From Pictodentalium vernedei (taxonomy: Eukaryota; Mollusca; Scaphopoda; Dentaliida; Dentaliidae), in NCBI GenBank assembly GCA_031216915.1, contig CM062296.1, positions 664,331,838 through 664,395,837 of the forward strand: a stretch of DNA of 64,000 bases, written 5' to 3'. A program made the translations under genes and the position numbers. The first letter of the stretch is position 1. The number at the start of each line of letters is the position of its first letter. The notes beneath the pieces are model-generated. The model made no database searches and was not told the DNA's origin. It was given only the letters and a program-made list of their open reading frames with translations. This document shows positions 1 through 11,529 of this stretch, piece after piece.

Positions 1-756
1 CAATCATTTATAGCTTTGATGTCTAATTAAAAAGACTTAAGCCTCCTCACCCCCTCCCCCCTTCAGTGCCCACCATTCCCCCTCAGGCAATGGTAACCAG
101 CTGCAAATAAAAAAAACTTGTTTACCACAGTAGACATACAGTGCAGCAATTAATGGCATGAGGATCCCACAAGGGATGATCAAATGTCTATACTTAGTTC
201 ACAATACAATAATAAAGGCACAAAACATATGCTTTCGATAAAGTTGTAAATTGAGAGGCTGAAGAGGTCTGTAAAGCTGAGTTTACCACAGCTGACAAAC
301 AGTGCTGCAATTCCTGGCCCAGGGATTCCTGGGGCCAGTTTCATGAAGCAATATCATAAGACCATCTTAAGACGGTCTCAAATCTAAGAGATAAGATAAA
401 CCTTAGCTATGACAATTCTGTTTCATGAAAGTGTTTCACGAAACAAACTTATGGCCAAATTAAGCATTTATCTCACACCTTGTATCCATTAGATTGGATA
501 GCCACCGATTGATACAGCTGCTGACGGAAAAGTGTGGATTCGTCTAGATTAAATGTGCCAGGGTAAGGTTCCTCAGTAGAGAGTTATTTTCCTTATTGTA
601 TCTGGTGGTACCATGAACCCGAGTCAAGTTCTTTTTCAAGGGCATTCAGAGTGGAGGATCAGGTGTGGCTGGATTAAGGGGTAGGCAGTAAGAAGTGGTA
701 TTTTGGATATGATTGCAATGATTATGAACAGATGAAGTCCTCATAAGGCATTATAG
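1..756. other. Non-coding DNA with short repeat fragments
   Basis: No credible coding region is visible. Two related modules containing 'gtttaccacag' (near 120 and 283) also occur near 18340 and 27965, where they belong to a second SINE-like family. Around 340-430 'cagtttcatgaa' and 'ctgtttcatgaa' flank a palindrome (gaccatcttaagacggtc), which suggests an old fold-back element without clear ends. Confidence 0.4.
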
Positions 757-996
757 TACAGTCGCCGTGAACTGGTCACTTTCCATGGGCGGGCAATATT
801 TACACGCATAATATTAGATTCTAAACACTAATAATTATAGAAAAATAATTATCAACAATTTAGTTAATGAAGCACCGGGTACAACCCGGTGCTTCATTAA
901 ATAAAATTTTGCTGATGATGTTTTTTATTACCTGGTAAACAAATGTGTGGACATCACTGTCCACGCGTGGATTATGACCACTCCGTGGCGACTGTA
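757..996. mobile_element. Tc1/mariner-type MITE (CAGTCGCC ends), copy 1
   Basis: The element starts TACAGTCGCCGTGAA and ends GGCGACTGTA, so its ends are inverted and flanked by TA, the target duplication of Tc1/mariner elements. Its centre is a palindrome, 'gaagcaccgggt' against 'acccggtgcttc'. There is no coding capacity. Further copies lie at 40507-40735 and 52101-52340. Placement in Tc1/mariner is inferred from the TA and the end symmetry. Confidence 0.75.
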
Positions 997-1653
997 CTAG
1001 AGGTAATTGCTGTTCATGAATAGGGTTCTTGCACCATAACTGGGAAGCATAAATATAGGCTTGTAATGTGCTCTGCTGCCCCTACACACAGCATCTTGAG
1101 TAATGGCAGGGTTGTGGGTAGAGTGGCAGTGGAGCATGTTACAAGCCCCTGTGCTGAGAAGCAAACAAGCACGGAGAACAAAGAAGCAGAGGTGATTCCT
1201 TTTTATGTTCGATTCACAGTCACTGGTTGTGAGAATGTCCAACCAACGATCATAGCTACCACATCAAGGAATCCGTGCAGAACATTTGTTCTTGTCTTAT
1301 TCTGGCACAATTGAATAAGAATGTGTTTATTCTGAATGAACAGTTGTTTTGTTATTTCTCATCTGTCAAGATGTTGAAGTGCAACCCTAATTTTACTGCC
1401 GTTTTTTCGAGTGCTTTGCTGTACCTACCTTCTGCCTGTGAATGGTTTCATTTTTTATTGGTGTCATCAACTCAGAGCACAGTGGGTAACCACTATTGCA
1501 TACTAACCATCCATTGGTATTTCTGGTTTGTGAATTTCAAATTGATCTAGTATCATCACTCTGGCATGAGTTGTCTGCTGCTCATGTTGAGGAAATACAG
1601 CTATGTGGACAGTCACCATGGATTGTGTTTCATTTCACAATTCCATTAATTAG
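997..1653. other. Stretch with no identified feature
   Basis: Short open frames of 60-90 codons occur on both strands, but they overlap one another and show no recognisable domain or splice context. I see no element ends or repeats here. Confidence 0.35.
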
Positions 1654-2077
1654 TACAGTGGAACCCTGTTAATTGAATAGCCATTTTGCCAGTAAGATTT
1701 ATTCAGTTAACAAGAGTGTTTAGTTAACAGATATTTAATCACTTTCCTGTGTTCTATAGTTTAGGTGAGCATTTACTTTACTATATCTTGTTTGACAGAG
1801 CTCATGGGGCTCTGTCAAGCAAGATAAAATACATTAAATGCCTGTATTGGATATACTGAGGCCAAACAGATATATATACAAAGGGTATTTGCTGAATTTC
1901 ATAATAATTTTCTCAACATAACACAAGATTTTTGATACAATTAACAAGAGTTTACTCTATAACCTGTATGCAATTAACAGGTCAAATTTGTACTGAAAGT
2001 TTGATAAATGGTTTGGTGTTCATATAAATATACTGATATATTCAATAAAAAATGCCGCTCAGGATCACAGATCCAAT

Positions 2078-3254
2078 GTCGAGTTGTGACCTTGACCTTT
2101 GACCTGGCGAGTCCAAGGTCAATAGGGTTCTTCCTCGCACCAAGGCCAACACACCTATGAAGTTTCATGACTCTAGGTTGAACCACTATCAAGTTCTCAT
2201 CCGGAAACCAATTGTTGCGATATGCTATGTTCAAGGTCACTGTGACCTTGACCTTTGACCTGGTGAGTCAAACATCAATAGGGTTCTTCCTCCCACCAAG
2301 GCCAACACGCCTGTAAAGTTTCATGGCTCTAGGTTGAACCACTATCAAGTTATCATCCGGAAACCAATTGTTGCGATATACTATGTTCAAGGTCACTGTG
2401 ACCTTGACCTTTGACCTGGTGAGTCCAAGATCAATAGGGTTCTTCCTCGCACCAAGGCCAACATACCTATGAAGTTTCATGACTCTAGGTTGAACCACTA
2501 TCAAGTTATCATCCGGAAACCAATTGTTGCGATATACTATGTTCAAGGTCACTGTGACCTTGACCTTTGACCTGGTGAGTCCAAGATCAATAGGGTTCTT
2601 CCTCGCACCAAGGCCAACACACCTATAAAGTTTCATGACTCTAGGTTGAACCACTATCAAGTTATCATCCGGAAACCAATTGTTGCGATATACTATGTTC
2701 AAGGTCACTGTGACCTTGACCTTTGACCTGGTGAGTCCAAGATCAATAGGGTTCTTCCTCGCACCAAGGCCAACACACCTATGAAGTTTCATGACTCTAG
2801 GTTGAACCACTATCAAGTTATCATCCGGAAACCAATTGTTGCGATATACTATGTTAAAGGTCACTGTGACCTTGACCTTTGACGTAGCGAGTCCAAAATC
2901 AATAGGGTTCTTCCCCTCACCAAGGCCAATCTACCTATGAAGTTTCATGAATGTGAGTTGAACCATTATCAAGTTATCATCCGGAAACCAATTGTTTAAG
3001 ATTTACTATGTTCAAGGTCACTGTGACCTTGACCTTCGACGTAGCATGTCCAAAATCAATAGGGTTCTTCCTCCCACCAAGACCAACCTATGTATGAAGT
3101 TTAATGAATGTGAGTTGAACCACTATCTAGTTATCATCCGGAAACCAATTGTTTACGCCCGCCCGCCCGCCCGCCCGCCCGCCCATCCGCCCGCCCGCCC
3201 GCCCGCCATTCACCAAACTATAAGTCGAGTTTGACTTCGTCACAACTCGACTAA
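2078..3254 (+). mobile_element. Pearl/Helentron-like element with a 156-bp core array
   Basis: The left terminus 'gtcgagttgtgac' is the inverted complement of 'gtcacaactcgac' at the right end. Between them lie a tandem array of 156-bp units, then a (CCCG)n microsatellite at 3156-3207, then a terminal hairpin (agtcgag against ctcgact, 3222-3252). This order of inverted subterminal repeat, core repeats, tetranucleotide run and 3' hairpin is that described for bivalve pearl elements and non-autonomous Helentrons. No protein is encoded. It lies inside the mariner-type MITE. Confidence 0.65.
2085..3150 (+). repeat. 156-bp satellite, about 6.5 units, with nuclear-receptor sites
   Basis: Successive 'ggtcactgtgacc' motifs start at 2235, 2391, 2547, 2703, 2859 and 3016, giving a period of 156-157 bp. 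Each unit has AGGTCACTGTGACCT, an exact match to the estrogen-response consensus (AGGTCA, three bases, TGACCT). It runs on into further TGACC(T) half-sites, including a TGACCTTTGACC direct repeat with one-base spacing. Because 156 is 3 x 52, a 52-residue periodic open frame appears on the minus strand; I take it as a by-product of the period. Binding by receptors is inference only. Confidence 0.9.
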
Positions 3255-3301
3255 TAAAGTTATTCAATCAAAAGATATTCAATTAAGTGAGCTTCACTGT
3301 A

Positions 3302-4145
3302 TAACCAATATGCCCTCTACAAACTGACCAACATGTGATTTAACCCTCTGCATGCTGATAGAATCTCAACATTTCAAGCTTCTATTTTTTCCCTTTATGT
3401 AATTAGGAATTTTACCAATTTAATTGGTTAAATTCCTAGTTGTATTATGGGATGAATAAATTGTTCCGGGACTTGTCTATTTCAAAAGAGTTTTATGTCA
3501 CAAGATTCATAAACAGAAAGAGTTATATTTTTCTTAGAATGGTGTTTTTCAACCAAATTTTAAAACACATCTGTAAGAGGTGGTAGTGTAGAACAAAGGA
3601 GAAAAATTGATTGAAAATGAATCTTTTTAAGGAATCTGCAAATGGTACAGCTATTGTAAGAATATTGATTTTATCATTTCTTTCAATGCCATATCCAATT
3701 TAATTCAAATGAAACACAATCACAGTAAAATACACGATAAAAAATATCTTTCTCAGGAACTCTCCAGCTGTGTATGATGAAACATAATGAAAATAATTTG
3801 GGACACCAAAGCTGATAAATCTTGAACTGATTAATTGATTATGAATTAACTTTATCACTGCTGAACACTGGATGGTTGTCTCAAAATAGAATTTTAATAG
3901 GGTACAGCTGCAACTTAGCTTGTGGGATAATGGTATAATAAAAAAAAAATTCTCTTATTTTCTTTCATCAGTATTACTTGTGTCTTGCGGAAAGCCAGTT
4001 TAATAAACTTTCTAAGAATCAGGCATAGTTCAAACGATTGAATGAATATCATCAAATTATTGTATGTGTTAAGAACAAATTTTTTCTAGTCAAATTTTTA
4101 TCAGTCAGTTAGATGAAACTGTGCATATGTTCCAGCAACTATACC
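3302..4145. other. Non-coding DNA with a TTAA-element fragment
   Basis: Near 3341-3450, 'taaccctctgcatgctg' and 'attcctagttgtattatggg' resemble, in inverse order, sequences at 9060-9133, which suggests a decayed palindromic MITE. The rest is AT-rich and shows nothing recognisable. Confidence 0.35.
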
Positions 4146-4150
4146 AATAT

Positions 4151-4209
<59 letters not shown>
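4146..4209. repeat. (TTTA)n microsatellite
   Basis: About 15 uninterrupted ATTT units. SINE copies in this window end in (AAAT)n, so this may be the expanded tail of a lost minus-strand SINE, but no SINE body adjoins it. Confidence 0.9.
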
Positions 4210-4381
4210 GAATGAATTTTAAAAGTAATGGATGGGGTGAGGGAGGAGAATTAAAGTTTTTGTCTTGTATAGAAAAACAAGCTTCATCACGTGAAAATCT
4301 CACTATTTTGAGTTTTTCAAACTTAACATGTCTCCAAGCCATTCAGCGTCTATGCATACCTGTCATTACAGCTTAGTGGTA

Positions 4382-4879
4382 TTAAACCTTTGTACCACAG
4401 AGGCTGCTTTTCCGGCCCTGGAACATGATACGTCATACAGTATGTGGAGAGTGTATTATCACTAAATCACCCTCAGAGTGGAAATTTCACCCAAGCAATA
4501 ACTGCAAATTTGTTGCAAAGCATAACAATCACAGGCAAAGTTCCAGCCAATGGACTTCTGGTTTAAACTAGGAGAACCATTGGCTGAAACATTGCTTGTG
4601 GTTTTGGTCCATGTGTACAGAATTTGAAAGTGATACATTGGGTGGTAACTCCACTCCACAGGTGATTTAGTTACAATCCCCTCTCCACGTACTGTAAGTT
4701 CAGAAAGTAGGATGGATGTTTAGTGAATGAGTGGGGTAGACCAATCAATATTTTCAATGTGCAGCCCCAAGCTGCACATTGAAAATATTAATTGGTCTTC
4801 ATCCATATAATGAAAAAAGACTTTTCCAATTGCTGCCATTCAACTGACATGGAAGATACCACCAGCGTTCATGGTTTAA
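4382..4879. mobile_element. TTAA-E palindromic MITE, interrupted
   Basis: It is bounded by TTAA (4382 and 4876). A central palindrome at about 4739-4796 has arms 'accaatcaatattttcaa' and 'ttgaaaatattaattggt'. It is alignable with 49639-49876, which has the same centre and the same right part ('attgctgccatt', 'ggaagataccac'). It is longer than that copy because another MITE is inserted at about 4442-4687. Confidence 0.6.
4442..4687. mobile_element. MITE nested in TTAA-E
   Basis: The left end 'gtggagagtgtattatcact' and the complement of the right end (gtggagaggggattgtaact) match over about 39 bp with a few differences. It is absent from the related copy at 49639-49876, which marks it as an insertion. 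Flanking GTA on both sides hints at a 3-bp target duplication. Superfamily not assigned. Confidence 0.55.
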
Positions 4880-5302
4880 GACACTTAACTCATTATCTAA
4901 CATAAGTAGGAGATGACACTTGCAATAACATTTCTTGAATTTTATAAAAAAATTAAAAATTTTGCCTCAAAAAACATGCTCAATGAGCACATTCCAACAA
5001 AGTTGTGAGGGGTATAATTAATGCAGTAATTACTGTAAATCTCTGATGACTTTCATAAATAGTACTCATACAATCAAAAAGTACTCATACAATCAAATCG
5101 GCATGAAAGGCATGGCCAGATGTATTCTGTGGTATTTATTTGAGCATCTTCATGACAATTAGAAATGATTTATTTATACATGTATTTTTCATTAAGTTTT
5201 TTTCACTGTCATAGAATTTTATTAACAGAGATACTACAAGTAAACTGTGACAGAATTTTATCTAAAATTTAAATAATTTTAAATCTTGTTTCTCTGGTGA
5301 TA
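4880..5302. other. Non-coding DNA with half of a TTAA-B element
   Basis: At 4885-4990, 'cattatctaacat', 'gatgacacttgcaa' and 'gcctcaaaaaacat' match the left half of TTAA-B elements, but the right half is missing. Nothing else is recognised. Confidence 0.35.
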
Positions 5303-5371
5303 ATGGGACGTTTTGGCCTTGGGACGTTTCAGCCTCGAGATGTTTTGGCCCAAGATGTTTCAGTCTCCTAA
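5303..5371. repeat. 16-bp minisatellite, four units
   Basis: Four consecutive variants of a 16-bp unit: gggacgttttggcctt, gggacgtttcagcctc, gagatgttttggccca, agatgtttcagtctcc. Units alternate between 'ttttggcc' and 'tttcagcc' forms, so the higher-order period is about 32 bp. Confidence 0.7.
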
Positions 5372-5550
5372 TATTGTAGAACTGTGATGGATTGGAGTAG
5401 AGGCAACAGAAACAGCCAACACTTTGTCACAGAGTGGAAACAGGGACGAGTGGAGGAGAAATTATAATGGGTATAAAATGAACAACAACAAAAAAACAAA
5501 GTATTATCGCGGTTATCCAACAGTCTGGGTCATATTGTTTCACAAGTATC

Positions 5551-5640
5551 TGTACAGTGCTTACTCAAATAAGTTGTAGGACACCCACAATTTAATGTTA
5601 GTGCAGTTATCCTACAACTTATTTAAGAATGTACCGTACA
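5551..5640. mobile_element. 90-bp fold-back element
   Basis: The ends 'tgtacagtgcttactcaaat' and, on the other strand, 'tgtacggtacattcttaaat' both continue into 'aagttgtagga', giving about 31-bp inverted repeats around a short loop. Too small to code; most likely a MITE. Confidence 0.6.
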
Positions 5641-5748
5641 GCTGCTTGTTAAATATTTAATAAGTCACTAAAAACGGCAGATGAAACAGATATAAAAACA
5701 ATAACCAATGACTTATAATCAGCTTTCCTTCAAAGAGTCCAACCAAAC

Positions 5749-6009
5749 AGAGACAGCCTGAGGCAGATTATACTTGCCAGTGATGGCCATCACTCATCAC
5801 TCAAAATCATCCTCGAAGTGGCAGACTATACCTGCCCGAAAATCCAGATCGACTGCACCCTCGGGGAGAGGTAGTACCTTTGTGAGAGGACCCAACCTCT
5901 CACACTGGTCCTCACCCGAGGGTTCAACCAACATCAGCCAAGAGACTATCACGACGCAACTGGTGACACCTGCCGAGTACCTGATGCCGTTCCTGCTTCA
6001 ACACGCCTA
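5749..6009 (+). pseudogene. Possible methionyl-tRNA synthetase GST-like domain fragment
   Basis: From 5749 one frame reads RDSLRQIILASDGHHSSLKI and on to TLGER. The next frame continues with STFVRGPNLS, then EGSTNISQE and TQLVTPAEYL. The order 'ASDG...SLK...VVPF-like...PNL...EG' resembles the N-terminal GST-like domain of animal cytosolic methionyl-tRNA synthetase (SDG...VVPF...P.LPVLQL..G...S..AI). At least two frame changes are needed and no catalytic domain follows, so a decayed gene copy is more likely than a working exon. Local GC is higher than around it. The family assignment is from memory of the motif and uncertain. Confidence 0.35.
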
Positions 6010-6421
6010 GACATGTGAGAATTAACCATCTACAGTCACTGAGGGTCGAAAGGGGCCTGTTCCCCATACCGTCCCTGCGCGCCTTCGGCATGCGAAATCA
6101 TTCCTTTCGATTGTCATTATAATCAGCAGAACAAAAAACTACTTTTTTTTTAATCTTTCATACATCAAACGACAGATTATCACACTTTCCATCACCTATA
6201 CACTGAAGAACAGATATGTGATGTTTAGTAGCAATATTTTCTAAAGGATTCATTTTGTCAAATGTCTGAGATTTCAAGTGAATTCAGTGTTTATTTTCAC
6301 AAAATACATTTATTTACCTGTAGGAAAAAGGTAATTATATCTACTAAATTCTGGGATTTCTAATGGAAAAGTGAATACCAGTATAATTAATGGTAATACT
6401 TTTTTTATTTTTCAATATCTA

Positions 6422-7550
6422 AATGAACATGTCACTGACACTGCAGCTTAATTTGACTGTGTGTAGTGTTTGATAAAAAGGATAATATTCAATGTTTATA
6501 AAGGATTATGAAATAAGCAGCATGAAAATTGATAATTGAAAATATGTTAAGTTCTGTACCCTGCATGCCATGTTTTCAACAAGACTAATTTGAGGTGTAG
6601 ACTGTACTAAAGAACTGAGGCCTGGGTTGATATGGTCCTCAAAGTAAACATATGTTAACCAAAGTTACCAAGTTACAGTAAAATCATTCCAAAACCAGTC
6701 ATCATACCATGTTACAATGAAATCCCTTCCTAAATATGACTTGTAGACTTTGCTATAGGAATCTCGGTCACGTGCCCACCCGGCAGTCATGGTGGACCGA
6801 TCATGATGAAAATAGGACAGTCTCATCTAGATATACTGAGTCGTCCTACCAAGTTACAATGAAATCCCTTCATAAAAACAACCTGTAGACAGTGCTAAAG
6901 GAATCCTGGTCACGTGTCCAGTGATGGTAATGGCCGACCGATTGTGACCAAAATAGGACAGTCTCATCTGGACATCAAACCGAGTCATCCTACCAAGTTA
7001 CAATGAAATCGCTTCATAAATATGAACTGTAGACTGTGCTAAACAAATATAGGTCATGTGCCTGTGTGGCCATCACGGTTGACCGATCTCAACCAAAATA
7101 GGATGTTCTCATCTAGACATTATACCAAGTCATCCTACCAATTTACACTGAAATCCCTTCATAAATGCAATCTGTAGACTGTGCTAAAGGAATCTAGATA
7201 ACATGCCCCTGTGGCCATCACGGTTGACTGAACCCGACCAAAATAGGACGTTCTCATCTAGACATTATACAGAGTCATCCTACCAAGCTACAATGAAATC
7301 TCTTCATAAATACAACCTGTAGACTGTGCTCAAGGTTTTGGGGTTTTGGGCCCATGCAGCCATCACAGCTGATCAATCGCGACCAAAATATAGACATAAC
7401 CTGGAACATACACATGAAATTTAGTGATGATCGGACAAGAACTACAGGGTATAGCCTGTGCTAACAAAAATGTGAACAGACTCACAGACTAACAGACTTC
7501 ACATGCGTGATGGCAAAAGCTGATCTTGACTTTGCCATGTTAAGCTAAAA
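6422..7550 (+). mobile_element. HINE-2a: pearl/Helentron-like element
   Basis: It starts with a stem-loop motif 'gtcactgacactgcagctta' like that of the copies at 7551, 16471 and 22579. It ends near 'tttgccatgttaagctaaaa', close to the 3' end of those copies. Its core differs from theirs: about five units of about 143 bp marked by 'gtcacgtg' (6767, 6909, 7052 as 'gtcatgtg') and 'cctaccaagttacaatgaaa'. A CAGACT-rich run precedes the 3' end. Confidence 0.6.
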
Positions 7551-9056
7551 ATGAAAGTGTCAATGACACTGCAGCTCAACTTGTTAAGACATGTACATGT
7601 ATAGTATTTGACACAGCAATGACAAACATCTAGGTAATGACCTAATAACAAAGGAACATATAAAGTATTGTAACAGTCTGTACATAAATACTGACCGTAG
7701 CCTGTAACAAATGTATATGTAAAGTATTGTAAAGGTGGGCGACAGTCAGATGCTAAACTAGAAAAGAAATCTTTTGAGTCCCCGAATGGGTTTGACTGAA
7801 CCCTAAAATATTTGTTCTCATAGCACAGTGATAACAAAGGCACCCCAAAACACACTCGTTCCTGTCCCAAGGTGAAAACAAAGGTACCCAAGAAGTTTCG
7901 TGAAGATCAGTTCATAAATACGAGCTGTATAGAAGTTGTGACAAAAAATTGATTGGACCTAATTTCGGTACAAAATGGCCACTGGCAGCCATCTTGTATT
8001 TTGGACTGCACCCAGAAACACTCGTTCTCATCCCATGGTGATAACAAAGGTACCCAAGAAGTTTCGTGAAGATCGGTTGATAAATACAGTCTCCAGCCCG
8101 AGCCGAATTGACATGTGCACTTACAGTGTATAAGTAGCACTGACTAAATCAAAGTTCATCTAATTTGCATAATTTCTGCACGAGAAAAAAACCTGTACTA
8201 TATGTGATGTATTCCATGTTACTAAACATTCATACAAACATTTATTCAAATCAGAACTTTCATACAGAAGTTCTGTACAAAAGACTGATTGCACTAATTT
8301 TGGAACAAAATGGCTGCTGGTGGCCATCTTGAATTTTGGACCACACCCAAAAACACTTGTTCTCATCCCACGGTGATAATAAAGGTACCCAAGAAGTTTC
8401 GTAAAGATAAGTTCATAAATACGGCCTCTAGCCTGAGTTGTATAGAAGCTGTGTACAAAAAACTGATTAGACGTAATTTCGGTACAAAATGGCCACTGGC
8501 AGCCATCTTGAATTTTGGACCACACCCAGAAACACTCGTTCTTGTCCCAAGGTGATAACAAAGGTACCCAAGACGTTTCGTGAAGATCGGTTCATAAATA
8601 CAGACTCTAGCCCGAGCCGTATTGACATGTGTACTTACTGTGTGAAAGTAGCACTGAAAAAATCAAAGTTCTTCTAATTTGCATAATTTCTGCACGAGAA
8701 AAAAACCCGTATTATATGTGATGTATCCCAGGTTACTAAACATTCACACAAAAAATTATTAAAATCATTTCTTTCATATGGAAGTTCTGTGCAAAAATCT
8801 GATTGCACCTAATTTTGTACAAAATGGCTGCCATCGGCCATCTTGAATTGACCCCAAAACACTCGTTCTCGTCCCACGGTGATACCAAAGGTACCCACAA
8901 AGTTTCGTAAAGATCGGTTCATAAATACGGCCTGGAAGAAATATTGTAAATTTCGCCCAAAAATATTTGAAAAACTCAAGTCAATAGGTCCAATAGGAAT
9001 TGAACCAATTCAGCCTATTTTGACAGAGCTCACTGAGCTCTGTCAAACAAGAATGA
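7551..9056 (+). mobile_element. HINE-2b: pearl/Helentron-like element
   Basis: It begins 'atgaaagtgtcaatgacact' immediately after the 3' end of HINE-2a. The core repeats carry 'tacaaaatggc', 'gccatcttgaattttgg' and 'aagaagtttcgt', as in 16471-18029 and 22579-24400. Short open frames seen in it recur in all copies and follow the repeat unit, not a protein. The usual 3' end is missing; instead a palindrome (gacagagctc against gagctctgtc) lies at about 9020-9045. Confidence 0.6.
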
Positions 9057-10454
9057 ATTGATTAAATTCCTAATTGCATTATGGGAAAAATTTGCTGCTT
9101 GAAATTTTGACATCCGTGTGCAGAGAGTTAAGCATGCTTTTATTGCAATCATATGAAATTAAATTTATATCAATAAAAAAAAATTCAAAATAAATATCTA
9201 TATATATCAATCAAAAAACATAAAAAATTAAAAATCTCATGATTTCATAGTCATTTTGAAAGACACAGCAAACCAATAAAGATGCTCAATGAGAGAGTCA
9301 ACTTCAGTGAGGGATTGCTGTGAACCAGAACCCCCAAGTCTTTTAGCCTCACTTATGACCTTCATTGGAAAACAATGATGACCTTCATTAGAAAACAATG
9401 ATGACCTTCATTGGAAAACACTCAATAGCTTTTTCCAGTGGGAGTCATAAGATCTGTATCTTTATAAGCAATATTAATTCCGAATCTGGCAAGTGTTTTG
9501 CACTGTGAATCAGTATTTAAACAGGCAGTCCTGGGTAAGTTACTGATAGTAGTTACGTTGTTTCAGCAGAGGCTTCTGATCAAGTCTTGCAGCCAAGACA
9601 TGATTTGGCATTGTAGAATTTTCAAATACACTATCCAAACAACACATGGTTAATGAGAACATGAATTAATTGTTCACCTGATGTACCCAGAAAAACTGGC
9701 AAGCACCATTCACAAAAGATGCCATTATATTTTATTATTTTTTCAACTTTTGCCTCAAAAACATAGTCTTTGACCCTGATCAGAATAGGCTCACTGCATT
9801 TGTTCTAACCAGGGGTTTTAGACTATGTTTTTGAGGCAAGAAAGGAAAAGTTTTTAGATTTTGAAAACATTTTTTGCAAGTGTTTTCTGCCATTCGGATT
9901 GTGTAAAGGGTTAAGAATGTAATCTTCAATTGGCCAATGCACCCATTTCATAGATGAAATTCTTATGCTAAAAAAAACGTAAACTGATTTGGCAATTTCC
10001 AATTCCAAATTACTGAAAATGAAAATAACTGTGTCTTGAATAATCTAATGAAAAATATTTCTCAGAAAGGCTTTTCCACTCTTCATATTTAAGAAGATTT
10101 ACAAAGAAAATTTGTTGAGTGCGGCCAATTAACTATTACTTCAATACAGCATGTCAAACATATTTTTCGAGAAGGTTTAAATTTGTCAATATGGATGTAG
10201 TATAATTTAATTTGGTATTCTGTGAAACTTGTTTGAGATAAAATTCAATAAACTTGATGAAGATGCCCTATTTACAGACCTGTAATGAATGAGCAGGAAG
10301 AAATCTCCGAGAAGTGGACTTCTCAAGTTTTTATTAAGATGAAACACTCATTCAATCAAAACTATAATGCTTTGGTGCTGGACTGGTGAACTCAAAGCCC
10401 CTGAATTCAAAATATTGAAAAATGATGCTATTTGTCAATATTGTTCAGTCCTAG
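9057..10454. other. Non-coding DNA; short minisatellite and palindrome arms
   Basis: At 9356-9421 a 23-bp unit (ttcattggaaaacaatga then tgacc) occurs three times. At 9735-9850 'ttgcctcaaaaacatagtct' is paired with 'agactatgtttttgaggcaa' around about 60 bp, a TTAA-B-like palindrome with an altered centre. A similar degraded arrangement lies at 34980-35060. No gene seen. Confidence 0.45.
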
Positions 10455-10539
10455 TTGAAAGTATCAACAAGTTTTCCATATTATATGTATTACAATGCTC
10501 GATGCAAAGTCATTCCATTTTTAGATAGCAGGAAAGCTG

Positions 10540-10990
10540 GAGTCTTTGGGCAGTCTTGCCTAAGTTTATCATGTGCCCTTAAAAAACTGATCAAGCTGGC
10601 TGACAGTAAAATTGAGAGAAAATTCCAAGCTCTCAAGGCACCACTCTAATTCTGTAAGGAATTTGACACTGTTACAGCCTGTAACCAGTCTAGCCCTTAA
10701 ATGGACCATCATTTATGTTTCGAGTCATTCATCTGGAATATTTCATTGTTCAGAACCTATGGTTCGTTTTAAAACCAACTGATATATTCCAGACAATTAA
10801 ATCTAAAAAATATCATACCTATTCAATTTCAACGCAAGAACCGTAGCTCAATCGAGACATGATTTGATTGACATTTGAAGACTTCACCAATAGAAATGAA
10901 GATTCACCAGTCATAGTTTCATGATTATACCACATAGTAGTTCCTTCCACCTATTGTGTTAAAATTTAAATTTTCTAAAACTTGAATTCA
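10540..10990 (+). repeat. Dispersed repeat N, copy 1
   Basis: It is alignable in segments with 63290-63966. Shared blocks include 'aattctgtaagg', 'cctatggttcg'/'tctatggttcg', 'ccaactgatatattccag'/'ccaactgaaatattccag' and 'caatcgagac' with 'tgatttga'. No ends or coding capacity were resolved. Parts also occur at 26560-26690. Confidence 0.5.
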
Positions 10991-11529
10991 ATACTTATTG
11001 AATAAATCGTGTGTTTTGGTCGAGGTCAGGGTCACTCGGAAGTACGTCAATAATATGGAAATCCAAATTGTTGGACTAGCCTCACTCTTCTCATCCGGTG
11101 TTGCTACAGACTCTCACTCCTGTTTGGAATGCATGAAGTCTGAGCGTGCCTTTTCGCATCCAGATACTGTAATCTAAACCTGTCACTGGAAGCCAATTGT
11201 CTGGAGAAGAAGCATATTATGCACATTTTTGTAAGTGGACTTACATTTTGCACGTGTAACACACTTTTTACTCCCATAAAGGACTGTTTGAAGTTAGATT
11301 TTGTGGATGAGTAAAAGTCTGCAGTCACACTCAGGCCTGCATGTGGTTGAGTTTAGTATCCTGTGAAGCTTTGAGTTTTGATTCAGTTTCAAATATCAAG
11401 TTAGTAATTTGGTTCGATTTGAAATTGGCTGACTGATTCATTTCCCCTTCAATCCTTTTACTAGAATATAGCGTGGCATCAGTCATGTTCATTGCCTGAC
11501 AGTTCAGATGGAAATTGTACATAATTTCC
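10991..11529. other. Stretch with no identified feature
   Basis: Short overlapping open frames only. No recognisable domain, RNA gene or element end was found. Confidence 0.3.

Larger units (their letters stand above)
1654..3301. mobile_element. Mariner-type MITE hosting a satellite-bearing element
   Basis: The left end TACAGTGGAACCC continues into 'ttaattgaata'. The right end, read on the other strand, is TACAGTGAAGC and also continues into 'ttaattgaata'. Both ends abut TA, as for a Tc1/mariner-type non-autonomous element. A palindrome near 1785-1830 (tttgacagagctc against gagctctgtcaa-like) recurs near 9015-9050. The 2078-3254 element sits inside it, so the host MITE is older. Confidence 0.6.

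Noticed and set aside
2268-2864. A 198-residue minus-strand open frame with a 52-residue repeat
   Set aside because: It follows directly from a 156-bp (3 x 52) tandem array; the repeat is a mobile satellite with receptor-type palindromes, and no start, signal or domain supports a protein.
7499-9061. Recurrent short frames such as KVPKKFRKDRFINTASSPSR
   Set aside because: They appear in every HINE-2 copy in varying frames and stop with the repeat unit, so they reflect the core repeat and not a conserved gene.
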